Shown here: positions 1 to 5,465 of the stretch, one piece after another | How the letters are laid out: each line of letters starts with the position of its first letter | Position numbering within the stretch: position 1 is the first letter of the stretch | NCBI GenBank assembly: GCA_030671745.1 | Contig: DAOVHT010000054.1 | Span: 1-6,889 of the forward strand | From: Candidatus Nanohaloarchaea archaeon | Lineage (GTDB): Archaea > EX4484-52 > GLR71 | Direction of reading: 5' to 3' | Length of the DNA stretch: 6,889 nucleotides | The notes under the pieces: generated by a model | Told to the model about the DNA's origin: nothing | The model's input: only the letters and a program-made list of their open reading frames with translations | Databases searched by the model: none | Program-made: the position numbers and the translations under genes

Positions 1-443
1 ACCGATGGAGTTCTGTTAAAGCCAAAGTTGAATCTATAAAACAGGGTGCAGTCAATGTTAAGACTGGTAGACCTGGTGGTCTTTTAGCTATTAGTACGTC
101 GTTGGATCCTTACATGACAAAATCTGATAATCTTGCAAGTATGCTTGCAGGGAAACCGGGTACTCTTCCAGCAGCTAAGGATGAGATGATGGTTGAAGTC
201 AATCTTCTTGATAAAGTCGGAACTGACGATAAGGATAAGTCTGCCATAAATCTTATGCAGAATGATGTTGTCCTTATGAATGCTGGTACACAGAAGACAA
301 TAGGTGTTTGTGTGGCTCCAGGTAAAGTTGCAAAATTCAAGCTTAAAAGACCATTGTGCATTGAAGATGGTGAAAAGATAGTGATGTCTAAGCAGATAAA
401 TGCAAGATGGCGTCTTATCGGTTGGGGCAATCTTAAGAATTGA
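1..443 (+). CDS. eif2g: Translation initiation factor aIF2 subunit gamma, C-terminal part (5' truncated by window edge)
   Basis: This is the last 146 codons of the GTPase subunit of archaeal initiation factor 2, which carries initiator Met-tRNA to the small ribosomal subunit. The reading frame is open from base 3 and starts RWSSVKAKVESI. The GTP-binding domain lies off the left edge. What remains is the end of beta-barrel domain II, with the family segment GRPGGLLAISTSLDPYMTKSD and the AGKPGTLP turn, followed by domain III. Domain III ends in the very conserved KLKRPLCIEDGEKIVMSKQ and RWRLIGWG strands just before the TGA at 441-443. The length and ending match the family, so the C-terminus is complete. 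No downstream gene is co-oriented: the next gene is convergent, and a T-rich stretch follows the stop. The family assignment is firm; the promoter and start are outside the window. Confidence 0.95.
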   Translation, partial: RWSSVKAKVESIKQGAVNVKTGRPGGLLAISTSLDPYMTKSDNLASMLAGKPGTLPAAKDEMMVEVNLLDKVGTDDKDKSAINLMQNDVVLMNAGTQKTIGVCVAPGKVAKFKLKRPLCIEDGEKIVMSKQINARWRLIGWGNLKN

Positions 444-475
444 TTTTTTCTTTAAAATTTAATTATTTTTATCTT
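444..475 (+). terminator. T-rich archaeal terminator after aIF2 gamma
   Basis: Directly after the stop codon the + strand carries several T runs (TTTTTT at 444-449, then CTTT, and ATTTTTATCTT near 464-475) without a convincing hairpin. Oligo-T tracts in the non-template strand are the usual archaeal termination signal. The role here is inferred from position and composition. Confidence 0.5.
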
Positions 476-507
476 ATATGTTTCTTATAGAATTAGTTTG
501 GACTTTT

Positions 508-545
508 AAAAAATTTGTTTTTGGCCTGGGTTTTATGCCAGACCA
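508..545 (-). terminator. Hairpin plus T6 tract terminating the RPA-like gene
   Basis: The arms TGGCCTGG (522-529) and CCAGACCA (538-545) face each other around an 8-nt loop. Read as + strand RNA the stem has a C-A mismatch. Read as - strand RNA the same position is a G-U wobble, so all 8 pairs form. On the - strand the hairpin starts 18 nt past the stop codon of the RPA-like gene and is followed 8 nt later by T6 (complement of A 508-513). Both points favour a terminator serving the minus-strand gene. Confidence 0.5.
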
Positions 546-562
546 TATTATAAAATAAAAGA

Positions 563-859
563 TTATTTCTTGACTTCAAATGTTCCGTTTTTTGGGATGT
601 TTAATTGGAACTTGCTTTGCCATTCAGTAACATATGCGCCAGTGATTGTGACTACGTCACCTTCTTTTGCTTTTGATATGTCATCTTCCCAAAGACTGAA
701 GTTGATTTCACCTGTATCGTCTTCTATGATAAAAGTACATACTTTTCGAGATCCAAACCTTGTGTTTACGGTTCTTTCTTCGCCTTTTTCTTTGATTGTT
801 CCTTCTATGGAAACATCGCTTGCGCCAACATTCAATTCATTTATTTTAATGTATATCAC
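563..859 (-). CDS. RPA-like single-stranded-DNA-binding protein, one OB fold
   Basis: A 98-residue protein made of a single OB-fold of the archaeal RPA/SSB type. It begins with the family pattern KINELNVGASDVSIEGTI. A strand carrying charged residues (ERTVNTRFGSRKV) follows, then the hallmark FIIEDDTGEINFSLWEDD strand and the GDVVTITGAYVTEWQSKFQLNI pair that closes the barrel. It probably binds single-stranded DNA in replication or repair; an RNA-binding role is possible for small OB proteins. There is no zinc finger or second OB fold, so it would act as a multimer or accessory subunit. The start is uncertain. GTG at 857-859 is the most upstream possibility because an in-frame TAG precedes it directly. 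That GTG, however, lies inside AGGTGAT, a near-perfect archaeal Shine-Dalgarno motif, and an ATT codon at 848-850 would give the family-typical MKINEL. The TATA box at 911-918 would place transcription start near 889. Confidence 0.85.
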   Translation of the reverse strand: MIYIKINELNVGASDVSIEGTIKEKGEERTVNTRFGSRKVCTFIIEDDTGEINFSLWEDDISKAKEGDVVTITGAYVTEWQSKFQLNIPKNGTFEVKK

Positions 860-905
860 CTATAATTATATTTTATTATTATGAACAGTATTATTCTTTT
901 TGTCG

Positions 906-921
906 AAACATTTATATGTTT
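906..921 (-). promoter_or_regulatory. Probable TATA box of the RPA-like gene inside an inverted repeat
   Basis: On the minus strand ATATAAAT (918-911) is a good archaeal TATA box. It would start transcription near 889 and leave a leader of about 30-40 nt, consistent with the Shine-Dalgarno motif found there. It sits in a perfect 6-bp inverted repeat, AAACAT (906-911) and ATGTTT (916-921), separated by 4 bp. The + strand also reads TTTATAT, so the site could act in both directions. Confidence 0.45.
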
Positions 922-963
922 GTATTATTTTTGAATGATTTTGTCTTATATTCTTTATTGTTT

Positions 964-1030
964 TAGATGTTGGGATGTGATTATTGGCAAGCTTCAGAGA
1001 AGATTGATTGATCAATCAGTTTAACATCTA
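964..1030. other. Nested inverted-repeat element between the RPA-like gene and tatD
   Basis: Outer arms TAGATGTT (964-971) and AACATCTA (1023-1030) are perfectly complementary over 8 bp, and as + strand RNA three G-U pairs can extend them inward. Inside lie a small hairpin, CTTC-AGA-GAAG (992-1002), and a 14-bp perfect palindrome, TGATTGATCAATCA (1005-1018). As RNA this could fold as a three-way junction followed by TTTTA. As DNA the palindrome is centred about 24 bp upstream of the tatD TATA box and looks like an operator. There is no tRNA T-loop and no clear C/D-box pair. The rest of the 860-1063 gap is AT-rich with no credible gene. Confidence 0.35.
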
Positions 1031-1031
1031 T

Positions 1032-1040
1032 TTTATATAA
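1032..1040 (+). promoter_or_regulatory. TATA box of tatD (leaderless transcript)
   Basis: TTTATATAA is centred about 28 bp upstream of the tatD ATG. That is the distance expected if transcription begins at or within a few bases of the start codon. No Shine-Dalgarno motif precedes the ATG, which fits a leaderless mRNA. Confidence 0.6.
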
Positions 1041-1063
1041 ACATTTCAACCTTATTTATTCTT

Positions 1064-1831
1064 ATGGAAAATATCAAGACGATGGATACGCATTGTCACT
1101 TGCAGCATAATTGGTTTGATGAGGACCGTGATGAGGTCATAGCTCGTGCTAAGAAAAATATGTATTTCATCATTGAATCGGGCGCTAATGCTGCATGGAG
1201 CCGTGGGGCTATCTCGTTGTCTGAGGAACATAAAGGTTTCATATATGCGACTGCAGGGCTTCATCCGATTGATGCGCAGAAATTGAGTAAGGCTGATTTT
1301 GAGACTGAGCTTGACTGGATCCGGCTGAATAAGGATAAGATTATCGGTGTCGGTGAGGTAGGGCTTGATTACCATTGGGAAAAAGATGAGAATATGCAGG
1401 CACTTCAGAAAGAAAGGTTTTCTCAGTTCATATCACTTGCAAATGAGATCAATAAGCCGATAGTCATCCATTCGTGGGATGGTGAGGCCGATGCTGTTGA
1501 CATATTGTCGCGCGAGGCTAAAGTTCCAGTTGTAATGCATTGTTTCTCCGGTAAAGTGGATGTGCTTTTGAGGGCTATTGAACTTGGTTATTATATCTCA
1601 TTCTCTACGCAGATACTTGCATCAAAGAACCATAGGCGTCTTGCCAAGAATACGCCACTTGGGGTGATGCTCCTTGAGACGGATGCGCCGTATCTGGGAC
1701 CTAACCGTGAGAAGAACATGCCGTGGAATACTTTGCTTGCTGCTGAAAAGATTGCGGTGATCAAAGGGGTTACGGTTGAAGAAGTTGTCAAGGTTGCATT
1801 GGGCAATGCTAAGAAAGTGTTTGGGATCTGA
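1064..1831 (+). CDS. tatD: TatD family metal-dependent hydrolase (deoxyribonuclease)
   Basis: A 255-residue TIM-barrel amidohydrolase-fold enzyme, about the usual TatD length (250-270). The two-metal site is complete: DTHCHL gives H10 and H12, GVGEVGLDYHW gives E98, VIHSW gives H136, MHCFSG gives H159, and LETDAPYLGP gives D207. Characterised family members are Mg-dependent 3'-5' exonucleases on single-stranded DNA or RNA, with roles in DNA repair and nucleic-acid turnover; none has to do with Tat export despite the name. It is cytoplasmic, with no signal peptide. The ATG lies 28 bp after the TATA centre, so the start is well supported. Its TGA is 4 nt from the stop codon of the convergent gene. 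The neighbouring single-stranded-DNA-binding gene fits a nucleic-acid maintenance role, but the two are divergent. The exact substrate cannot be read from the sequence. Confidence 0.93.
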   Translation: MENIKTMDTHCHLQHNWFDEDRDEVIARAKKNMYFIIESGANAAWSRGAISLSEEHKGFIYATAGLHPIDAQKLSKADFETELDWIRLNKDKIIGVGEVGLDYHWEKDENMQALQKERFSQFISLANEINKPIVIHSWDGEADAVDILSREAKVPVVMHCFSGKVDVLLRAIELGYYISFSTQILASKNHRRLAKNTPLGVMLLETDAPYLGPNREKNMPWNTLLAAEKIAVIKGVTVEEVVKVALGNAKKVFGI

Positions 1832-1835
1832 GAAA

Positions 1836-2297
1836 TTATCTATTTTCGGATGTATTTTGAGGTTGTTTTGTTTTATTGATTTCGTTTTCGAATTGTGCGA
1901 TAAGGTTTTCTAGCTTGTCGTTTGTTTTCTCAAATTCGGATTTTGGTCGTGTCTCTTTTATTTGTTCGTTCTGTGCATCATCTATTATTGCTTGTATATT
2001 GTCATCATTTATACCTTGTCTGTTGTCATCTGGTGTATTGTTCTGATTTCTGTTGATTGTATCAGGAATCATCATGTGTTCTGGTTCTATTGTTTCTTTT
2101 TCGATTGATTCTAACTGTATGTTTTCTATTGGGTGGAGTTTCTGGTCTCCGAAAGAGAATGAGTCTGCAAGTATCTTTTCATGTTCTGTTATCCTTGTAT
2201 CTGGTTGGTGTTGGGTTCGCGCCTTTATCTCAAGGATGGCTAATGATGTCGTGAATAGGAAGAAGGTTACAAGTGAATATGCAATTATGTCTATCAT
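1836..2297 (-). CDS. Orphan single-pass membrane protein with acidic Asn/Gln-rich tail
   Basis: I do not recognise the family of this 153-residue protein. Residues 2-23 form one hydrophobic helix (IIAYSLVTFFLFTTSLAIL), followed by positive residues K25 and R27. By the positive-inside rule this puts the long C-terminal part in the cytoplasm. Residues 28-120 are polar, acidic and probably disordered, rich in Asn, Gln, Asp and Glu. Residues about 121-143 (FEKTNDKLENLIAQFENEI) could form a short amphipathic or coiled-coil helix. It is probably a membrane-anchored tether or scaffold; no catalytic motif is visible. The gene is supported by a well-placed TATA box 27 bp upstream (leaderless), a continuous frame and a tidy tail-to-tail junction with tatD. 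The antisense frames over it show no family signature. Confidence 0.7.
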   Translation of the reverse strand: MIDIIAYSLVTFFLFTTSLAILEIKARTQHQPDTRITEHEKILADSFSFGDQKLHPIENIQLESIEKETIEPEHMMIPDTINRNQNNTPDDNRQGINDDNIQAIIDDAQNEQIKETRPKSEFEKTNDKLENLIAQFENEINKTKQPQNTSENR

Positions 2298-2320
2298 AGT
2301 CTGTTATTTGTGCGATGATG

Positions 2321-2330
2321 TATATAAAAA
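2321..2330 (-). promoter_or_regulatory. TATA box of the orphan membrane protein gene
   Basis: On the minus strand TTTTTATATA is centred about 27 bp upstream of the ATG at 2297, with no Shine-Dalgarno motif between them, giving a leaderless transcript. The site occupies DNA that a longer version of the divergent MFS gene would have to use as coding sequence, one reason to start that gene downstream. Confidence 0.6.
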
Positions 2331-2350
2331 TGGATGTTATTTTTGTAATT

Positions 2351-2386
2351 ATTTATATCCTAAATGATAAAGTGGTAGTATATTCT
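2351..2386 (+). promoter_or_regulatory. Possible promoter of the MFS transporter gene
   Basis: Two TATA-like stretches precede the preferred ATG at 2402: ATTTATAT (2351-2358), which would start transcription near 2381 and leave a leader of about 20 nt, and AGTATATTC (2377-2385), which is a little too close for a leaderless start. No strong Shine-Dalgarno motif is visible. The choice between them is open. Confidence 0.35.
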
Positions 2387-2401
2387 ATTTTTGTGGTATT
2401 G

Positions 2402-3628
2402 ATGGACTTTAAAACGCTTTTCAAGAAACCTATACATTTCGATAAGATGTGGTTTTTTTATGTGCAGGATTTCCTTACAGGGCTTTCTAGCTTTTTAGGG
2501 CCAGTCATAATGATTTATTTTATTCTTATCGGGTTTAATTATGTTGAAAATGCGATATTGTTTGCAGTATGGGTGGGTTCACAGTTCATTTTTGAGATAC
2601 CGACAGGAGCTATTGCTGATATCCATGGTCGGAAATTGTCAGTCTTTTTAAGTTATTTTTTTGGAGGGGTATTAGCAATATTACTTGGTGCTTCAAGTTC
2701 ATTCTATCTTCTTTTAGTTCTTGTATTCTTGCTTGGTGGTTCAACTACGCTTTCAAGTGGTGCAGATAAGGCATGGCTGGTTGATCATGTTAAACAGAAT
2801 GGGCTTAATAGAGATCTTCAGAAAATAATTTCAAATATTACTAGTTATTCCTCTTTAGGACATTTTATTGCGTTAGGTTTTTCAACTTATCTTATATATC
2901 TTAATGTTCGGTATGTGTGGTATGCTACTGGTCTTTTATTCATAATGCTTTCTTTTTTTATTTTGGTTTACGGTCCTGAAAATTTTGAGAGGAAAAAAGG
3001 GATTACAGTTTCTGGTTTGTTTAGGAAAACTTATGATATATCAAGAGATGCTATGGTGTATGTCAAGAATCATAGGGTGTTGTTATGGATATTTCTTGGA
3101 ACATTCATTGCGTCAGTAAATATGGGGGTTGGTAGTTATGCAGTACAACCGTATCTTCTTTCACTTGGTCTGCCTGCACATATGTTTGGACCTATATTTA
3201 TGTTTTTTGCATTCTGTGGAATTATTACACCGCAGTTCAGTGGACGATTTTTGAAAATATTGAAAACTGAAAAGAATTTACTTATATTTAGTAGGATATT
3301 GTCTATGCTGTTATATCTGTCTTTTTATTTTACGGGCTCTTTAATTATTGCAGTTGGCGTGTTTTTAGTTTTTGGGAGTATCGGTGGTGTTTTTTTGCCT
3401 ATAATTATGACATATACACACAAACATATTTCTTCAGAGATAAGGGCTACAACAGGTTCTGTTGAAAGCATGCTTGGAAGTCTTGGGATGATTATCGGAC
3501 TGCCTATCGGTGGTCTTATATTACAGTATCTGGGTTTTAAGGTGGCTTTTGTATGCGGTATCTTGCTTGTGATTGTTGAATTGTATTTCTATCTGCGAAT
3601 TGATGATGGTGACAAAATAAATAAATGA
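2402..3628 (+). CDS. Major facilitator superfamily (MFS) transporter
   Basis: A 408-residue inner-membrane transporter of the usual MFS length, with about 12 hydrophobic helices in two halves. The signature motif A between helices 2 and 3 is clear: GAIADIHGRK at residues 69-78, preceded by FEIPT. Helix 4 contains the SSGADKAWLVD segment (118-128), common in MFS proteins annotated as drug or small-molecule exporters. A cytoplasmic, basic central loop lies around residues 191-228 (FERKKG, KNHR). Substrate and direction cannot be read from the sequence; efflux is only a guess. An open frame runs on to an ATG at 2315, but that extension would overlap the TATA box of the divergent gene and adds an atypical hydrophobic stretch, so ATG 2402 (MDFKTLFKKP) is preferred. 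It stands alone, and gdhA downstream has its own promoter. Confidence 0.85.
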   Translation: MDFKTLFKKPIHFDKMWFFYVQDFLTGLSSFLGPVIMIYFILIGFNYVENAILFAVWVGSQFIFEIPTGAIADIHGRKLSVFLSYFFGGVLAILLGASSSFYLLLVLVFLLGGSTTLSSGADKAWLVDHVKQNGLNRDLQKIISNITSYSSLGHFIALGFSTYLIYLNVRYVWYATGLLFIMLSFFILVYGPENFERKKGITVSGLFRKTYDISRDAMVYVKNHRVLLWIFLGTFIASVNMGVGSYAVQPYLLSLGLPAHMFGPIFMFFAFCGIITPQFSGRFLKILKTEKNLLIFSRILSMLLYLSFYFTGSLIIAVGVFLVFGSIGGVFLPIIMTYTHKHISSEIRATTGSVESMLGSLGMIIGLPIGGLILQYLGFKVAFVCGILLVIVELYFYLRIDDGDKINK

Positions 3629-3631
3629 ATC

Positions 3632-3654
3632 ATCTTAAGATATAAAAAATCTTA
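3632..3654 (+). promoter_or_regulatory. gdhA promoter: TATA box flanked by ATCTTA/TAAGAT repeats
   Basis: The TATA box ATATAAAAA (3640-3648) would start transcription near 3670, leaving a leader of about 14 nt before ATG 3684. It is flanked by TAAGAT (3636-3641) and ATCTTA (3649-3654), a 6-bp inverted repeat. A third copy, ATCTTA at 3632-3637, makes the upstream part a perfect palindrome (3632-3641). Repeats touching the TATA box are where archaeal repressors bind; regulation here is inferred. Confidence 0.5.
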
Positions 3655-3683
3655 TGAACAAATAATGATGTGGGTTGATTCTT

Positions 3684-4946
3684 ATGGCAGATGTATCTGA
3701 GACCGTGAACGGAAATCTTTTCGATAATGCTATGGAAGATATGGAGAAAGCAGGCGAAGTTGCAAATATACCTGTTGAGAGCCTTGAGGTCTTGAGAAAA
3801 CCGAAAAGGATTCTTCAGGTCACATTTCCTGTCAAGATGGATGATGGCAAGATAAAATATTTTGAAGGTTATAGGGTTCAGTATAGTGATGCGCGAGGTC
3901 CTACAAAAGGTGGTATAAGATTCCATCCGGCAGTGTGTCTTGATGAGATCAAAGCATTGTCGTTCTGGATGACGCTTAAGTGCGCTGTCGTCGATATCCC
4001 TTACGGGGGGGCGAAAGGCGGCATTACTTTCAATCCAAAGGATCATTCCTTAAGTGAGATTGAACGGATATCTCGCAGTTATATCAGGTATATACATAAG
4101 TTCATCGGACCCAGAATAGATATTCCTGCACCGGATGTCTATACGAATCCGCAGATCATGGCATGGATGCTTGATGAATATGAGAAGATAGAGGGACATC
4201 ATGCACCTGGGGTCATAACGGGGAAACCGATTGATTTAGGCGGCAGTCTTGGCCGTGAATATTCTACGTCCATGGGTGGGGCGTACATATTAAAATATAT
4301 GAAAGAGAATACAGATATCATTCCAGACAATCCGTCCATTGCGGTCCAGGGTTTCGGTAACGTGGGGCTTCATATGTCGCGTATACTTTCGGAGTGGGGA
4401 TATAAGATTGTGGCAGTCAGTGATTCTCGTGGCGGTATCTACAGTAAAGATGGTCTCGATATAAAGAACCTGATTGCACAGAAGGAATCTAAAGGTACGG
4501 TTGTCGGTTTTTCTGGTACTGAAAAGATAACAAATGAAGAACTGTTAGAACTTGATGTTGATGTCCTTATTCCTTCAGCTCTTGAGAACCAGATTACAAA
4601 ACATAATGCGAGCAATATCAAAGCAAGAATTATTCTTGAGATGGCAAATGGTCCTGTCAGTTTTGAGGCAGATAAGATACTTCATAAGGCTGGTAAGACT
4701 GTCATACCGGATATACTTGCAAATGCGGGGGGCGTGACTGTGAGTTATTTTGAATGGGTCCAGAACCTGAATGGTTTTTATTGGATCGAGGATGAAGTCT
4801 TGTTTAAGCTTGAGAATGTCATGATCAGTGCTTTTAAGGATGTTTACGGGCATGTCGAACGATTCAAGACTGATTATAGGACTGCAGCATATATTGTTGC
4901 TATAAACCGGATACTTTCAGCTGAGCAGTTGAAAGGAAGTTTATAA
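3684..4946 (+). CDS. gdhA: Glutamate dehydrogenase (Glu/Leu/Phe/Val dehydrogenase family)
   Basis: A 420-residue cytoplasmic enzyme of the hexameric archaeal/bacterial GDH class. It interconverts glutamate with 2-oxoglutarate and ammonia using NAD(P). Substrate-domain motifs are intact: GPTKGGIRF (K75), TLKCAV (K99), PYGGAKGGI with catalytic K111, and PAPDVYTN with D151. The Rossmann domain has the dinucleotide loop GFGNVG (223-228), then KIVAVSDSRGGIY, where an acidic residue (D247) ends strand 2. That leans toward NAD, but cofactor preference is not certain. C-terminal conserved stretches include MANGP, ILANAGGVTVSYFEWVQN and RTAAYIVAI. The ATG at 3684 is chosen over an in-frame TTG at 3675 because the TTG lies inside GGGTTGAT, a Shine-Dalgarno-like motif. 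It is the first gene of a likely operon: the ferredoxin ATG follows 24 nt after the stop. Confidence 0.95.
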   Translation: MADVSETVNGNLFDNAMEDMEKAGEVANIPVESLEVLRKPKRILQVTFPVKMDDGKIKYFEGYRVQYSDARGPTKGGIRFHPAVCLDEIKALSFWMTLKCAVVDIPYGGAKGGITFNPKDHSLSEIERISRSYIRYIHKFIGPRIDIPAPDVYTNPQIMAWMLDEYEKIEGHHAPGVITGKPIDLGGSLGREYSTSMGGAYILKYMKENTDIIPDNPSIAVQGFGNVGLHMSRILSEWGYKIVAVSDSRGGIYSKDGLDIKNLIAQKESKGTVVGFSGTEKITNEELLELDVDVLIPSALENQITKHNASNIKARIILEMANGPVSFEADKILHKAGKTVIPDILANAGGVTVSYFEWVQNLNGFYWIEDEVLFKLENVMISAFKDVYGHVERFKTDYRTAAYIVAINRILSAEQLKGSL

Positions 4947-4959
4947 GAGATATTTATTT

Positions 4960-4964
4960 AGGTG
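4960..4964 (+). promoter_or_regulatory. Ribosome-binding site that decides the ferredoxin start
   Basis: AGGTG lies 6 nt upstream of ATG 4971, a normal spacing for the archaeal anti-Shine-Dalgarno sequence. An in-frame GTG at 4962 is part of this motif and so is unlikely to be the start. Confidence 0.6.
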
Positions 4965-4970
4965 TCTGAT

Positions 4971-5174
4971 ATGACAAAAGAATATAAGATTGTGTTTTCA
5001 AGAGATGATTGCATCGGTTGCGGTGCGTGTACCAATGTATGTCCTGATAATTGGGAAATGAATGCTGCAGGCGATAAGGCACAACCTAAATCACTCAAGA
5101 TTGATGAACAGATGTATTCCTGTAATAAGGATGCAGAAGATGTCTGTCCTGTTGGCGCTATAAAGGTTGAATAG
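4971..5174 (+). CDS. Small [4Fe-4S] ferredoxin, single-cluster archaeal type
   Basis: A 67-residue soluble low-potential electron carrier. It has one cysteine motif, CIGCGACTNVCP, and later SCNKDAEDVCPVGAI. By comparison with Pyrococcus ferredoxin, cluster ligands are C14, C17, C20 and C59; C24 and C51 correspond to the pair that forms a disulfide there. Position C17 is Cys, not the Asp of the Pyrococcus protein, so a normal [4Fe-4S] ligation is expected. It therefore has one cluster, not two as in clostridial ferredoxins. It probably shuttles electrons between oxidoreductases and a hydrogenase. It lies 24 nt after gdhA and is followed at once by a DUF1858 gene, so the three are probably co-transcribed. 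An in-frame GTG at 4962 would add three residues, but it is part of the ribosome-binding motif. Confidence 0.92.
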   Translation: MTKEYKIVFSRDDCIGCGACTNVCPDNWEMNAAGDKAQPKSLKIDEQMYSCNKDAEDVCPVGAIKVE

Positions 5175-5176
5175 AT

Positions 5177-5181
5177 GGTGA
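5177..5181 (+). promoter_or_regulatory. Ribosome-binding site that decides the DUF1858 start
   Basis: GGTGA lies 5 nt upstream of ATG 5187. The in-frame ATG at 5175 overlaps this motif and abuts the ferredoxin stop codon, so translation more likely starts at 5187. Confidence 0.55.
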
Positions 5182-5186
5182 ATAAA

Positions 5187-5420
5187 ATGAGTGAAAATGA
5201 AAAGATTGATGAAAAAAAGATGCATATTACAAAAGATATGCCTATAAATGATATATTTACTAAATATCCTGAGACTGTTCCTGTATTCCAAGATCATGGT
5301 CTGCATTGTATAGGTTGTTTCGCTGCTTCTTTTGAGACACTTGAACAAGGTGCGGCAGCTCACGGTATGGATATCAAAAAGCTTGTTGAAGACCTTAATG
5401 CTGCTGTCAAGAAAAAATAA
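5187..5420 (+). CDS. DUF1858 domain protein (hybrid-cluster-protein-associated redox disulfide type)
   Basis: A 77-residue soluble protein matching the DUF1858 / prismane-associated redox-disulfide family. A charged, Lys-rich N-terminus (residues 1-16) leads into the domain: MPINDIFTKYPETVPVFQDHG, then the hallmark HCIGC with C41 and C44, then the FETLEQGAAAHGMDIKKLVEDLN helix pair. The CxxC may cycle between dithiol and disulfide, or hold a metal; the family's biochemical role is not established. Such domains often accompany hybrid cluster protein or oxidoreductases; here the partners are a ferredoxin and glutamate dehydrogenase, which suggests redox control or electron transfer in that pathway. 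It is the last gene of the probable gdhA operon. The start at 5187 follows from GGTGA at the right distance; ATG 5175 would add four residues. Confidence 0.88.
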   Translation: MSENEKIDEKKMHITKDMPINDIFTKYPETVPVFQDHGLHCIGCFAASFETLEQGAAAHGMDIKKLVEDLNAAVKKK

Positions 5421-5427
5421 GAATAAG

Positions 5428-5465
5428 AAAAAAATGGGATTGAACCAATCATACTTTTATGATTG
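5428..5465 (-). terminator. Hairpin and T7 tract ending the coiled-coil protein gene
   Basis: Arms CAATCATA (5446-5453) and TATGATTG (5458-5465) are a perfect 8-bp inverted repeat around a 4-nt loop. The hairpin includes the minus-strand stop codon (5449-5451). On the minus strand it is followed by T7 (complement of A 5428-5434), giving intrinsic-terminator geometry. The stem is AT-rich and would be weak. Confidence 0.45.

Noticed and set aside
964..1030. tRNA or C/D-box guide RNA
   Set aside because: There is no TTCRANY T-loop or CCA-type acceptor, and no convincing RUGAUGA/CUGA pair on either strand.
1052..1375. Open frame antisense to tatD
   Set aside because: No family pattern; it mirrors a gene whose catalytic motifs are all intact.
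2053..2367. Open frames on the + strand over the orphan membrane protein gene
   Set aside because: Ser/Cys-rich composition without motifs; the minus-strand frame has a coherent membrane helix and a well-placed promoter.
2315..2401. N-terminal extension of the MFS gene to ATG 2315
   Set aside because: It overlaps the TATA box of the divergent gene and adds residues unlike an MFS N-terminus; ATG 2402 gives the usual length.
3630..4046. Open frame antisense to gdhA
   Set aside because: It is a shadow of a strongly conserved enzyme and has no recognisable domain.
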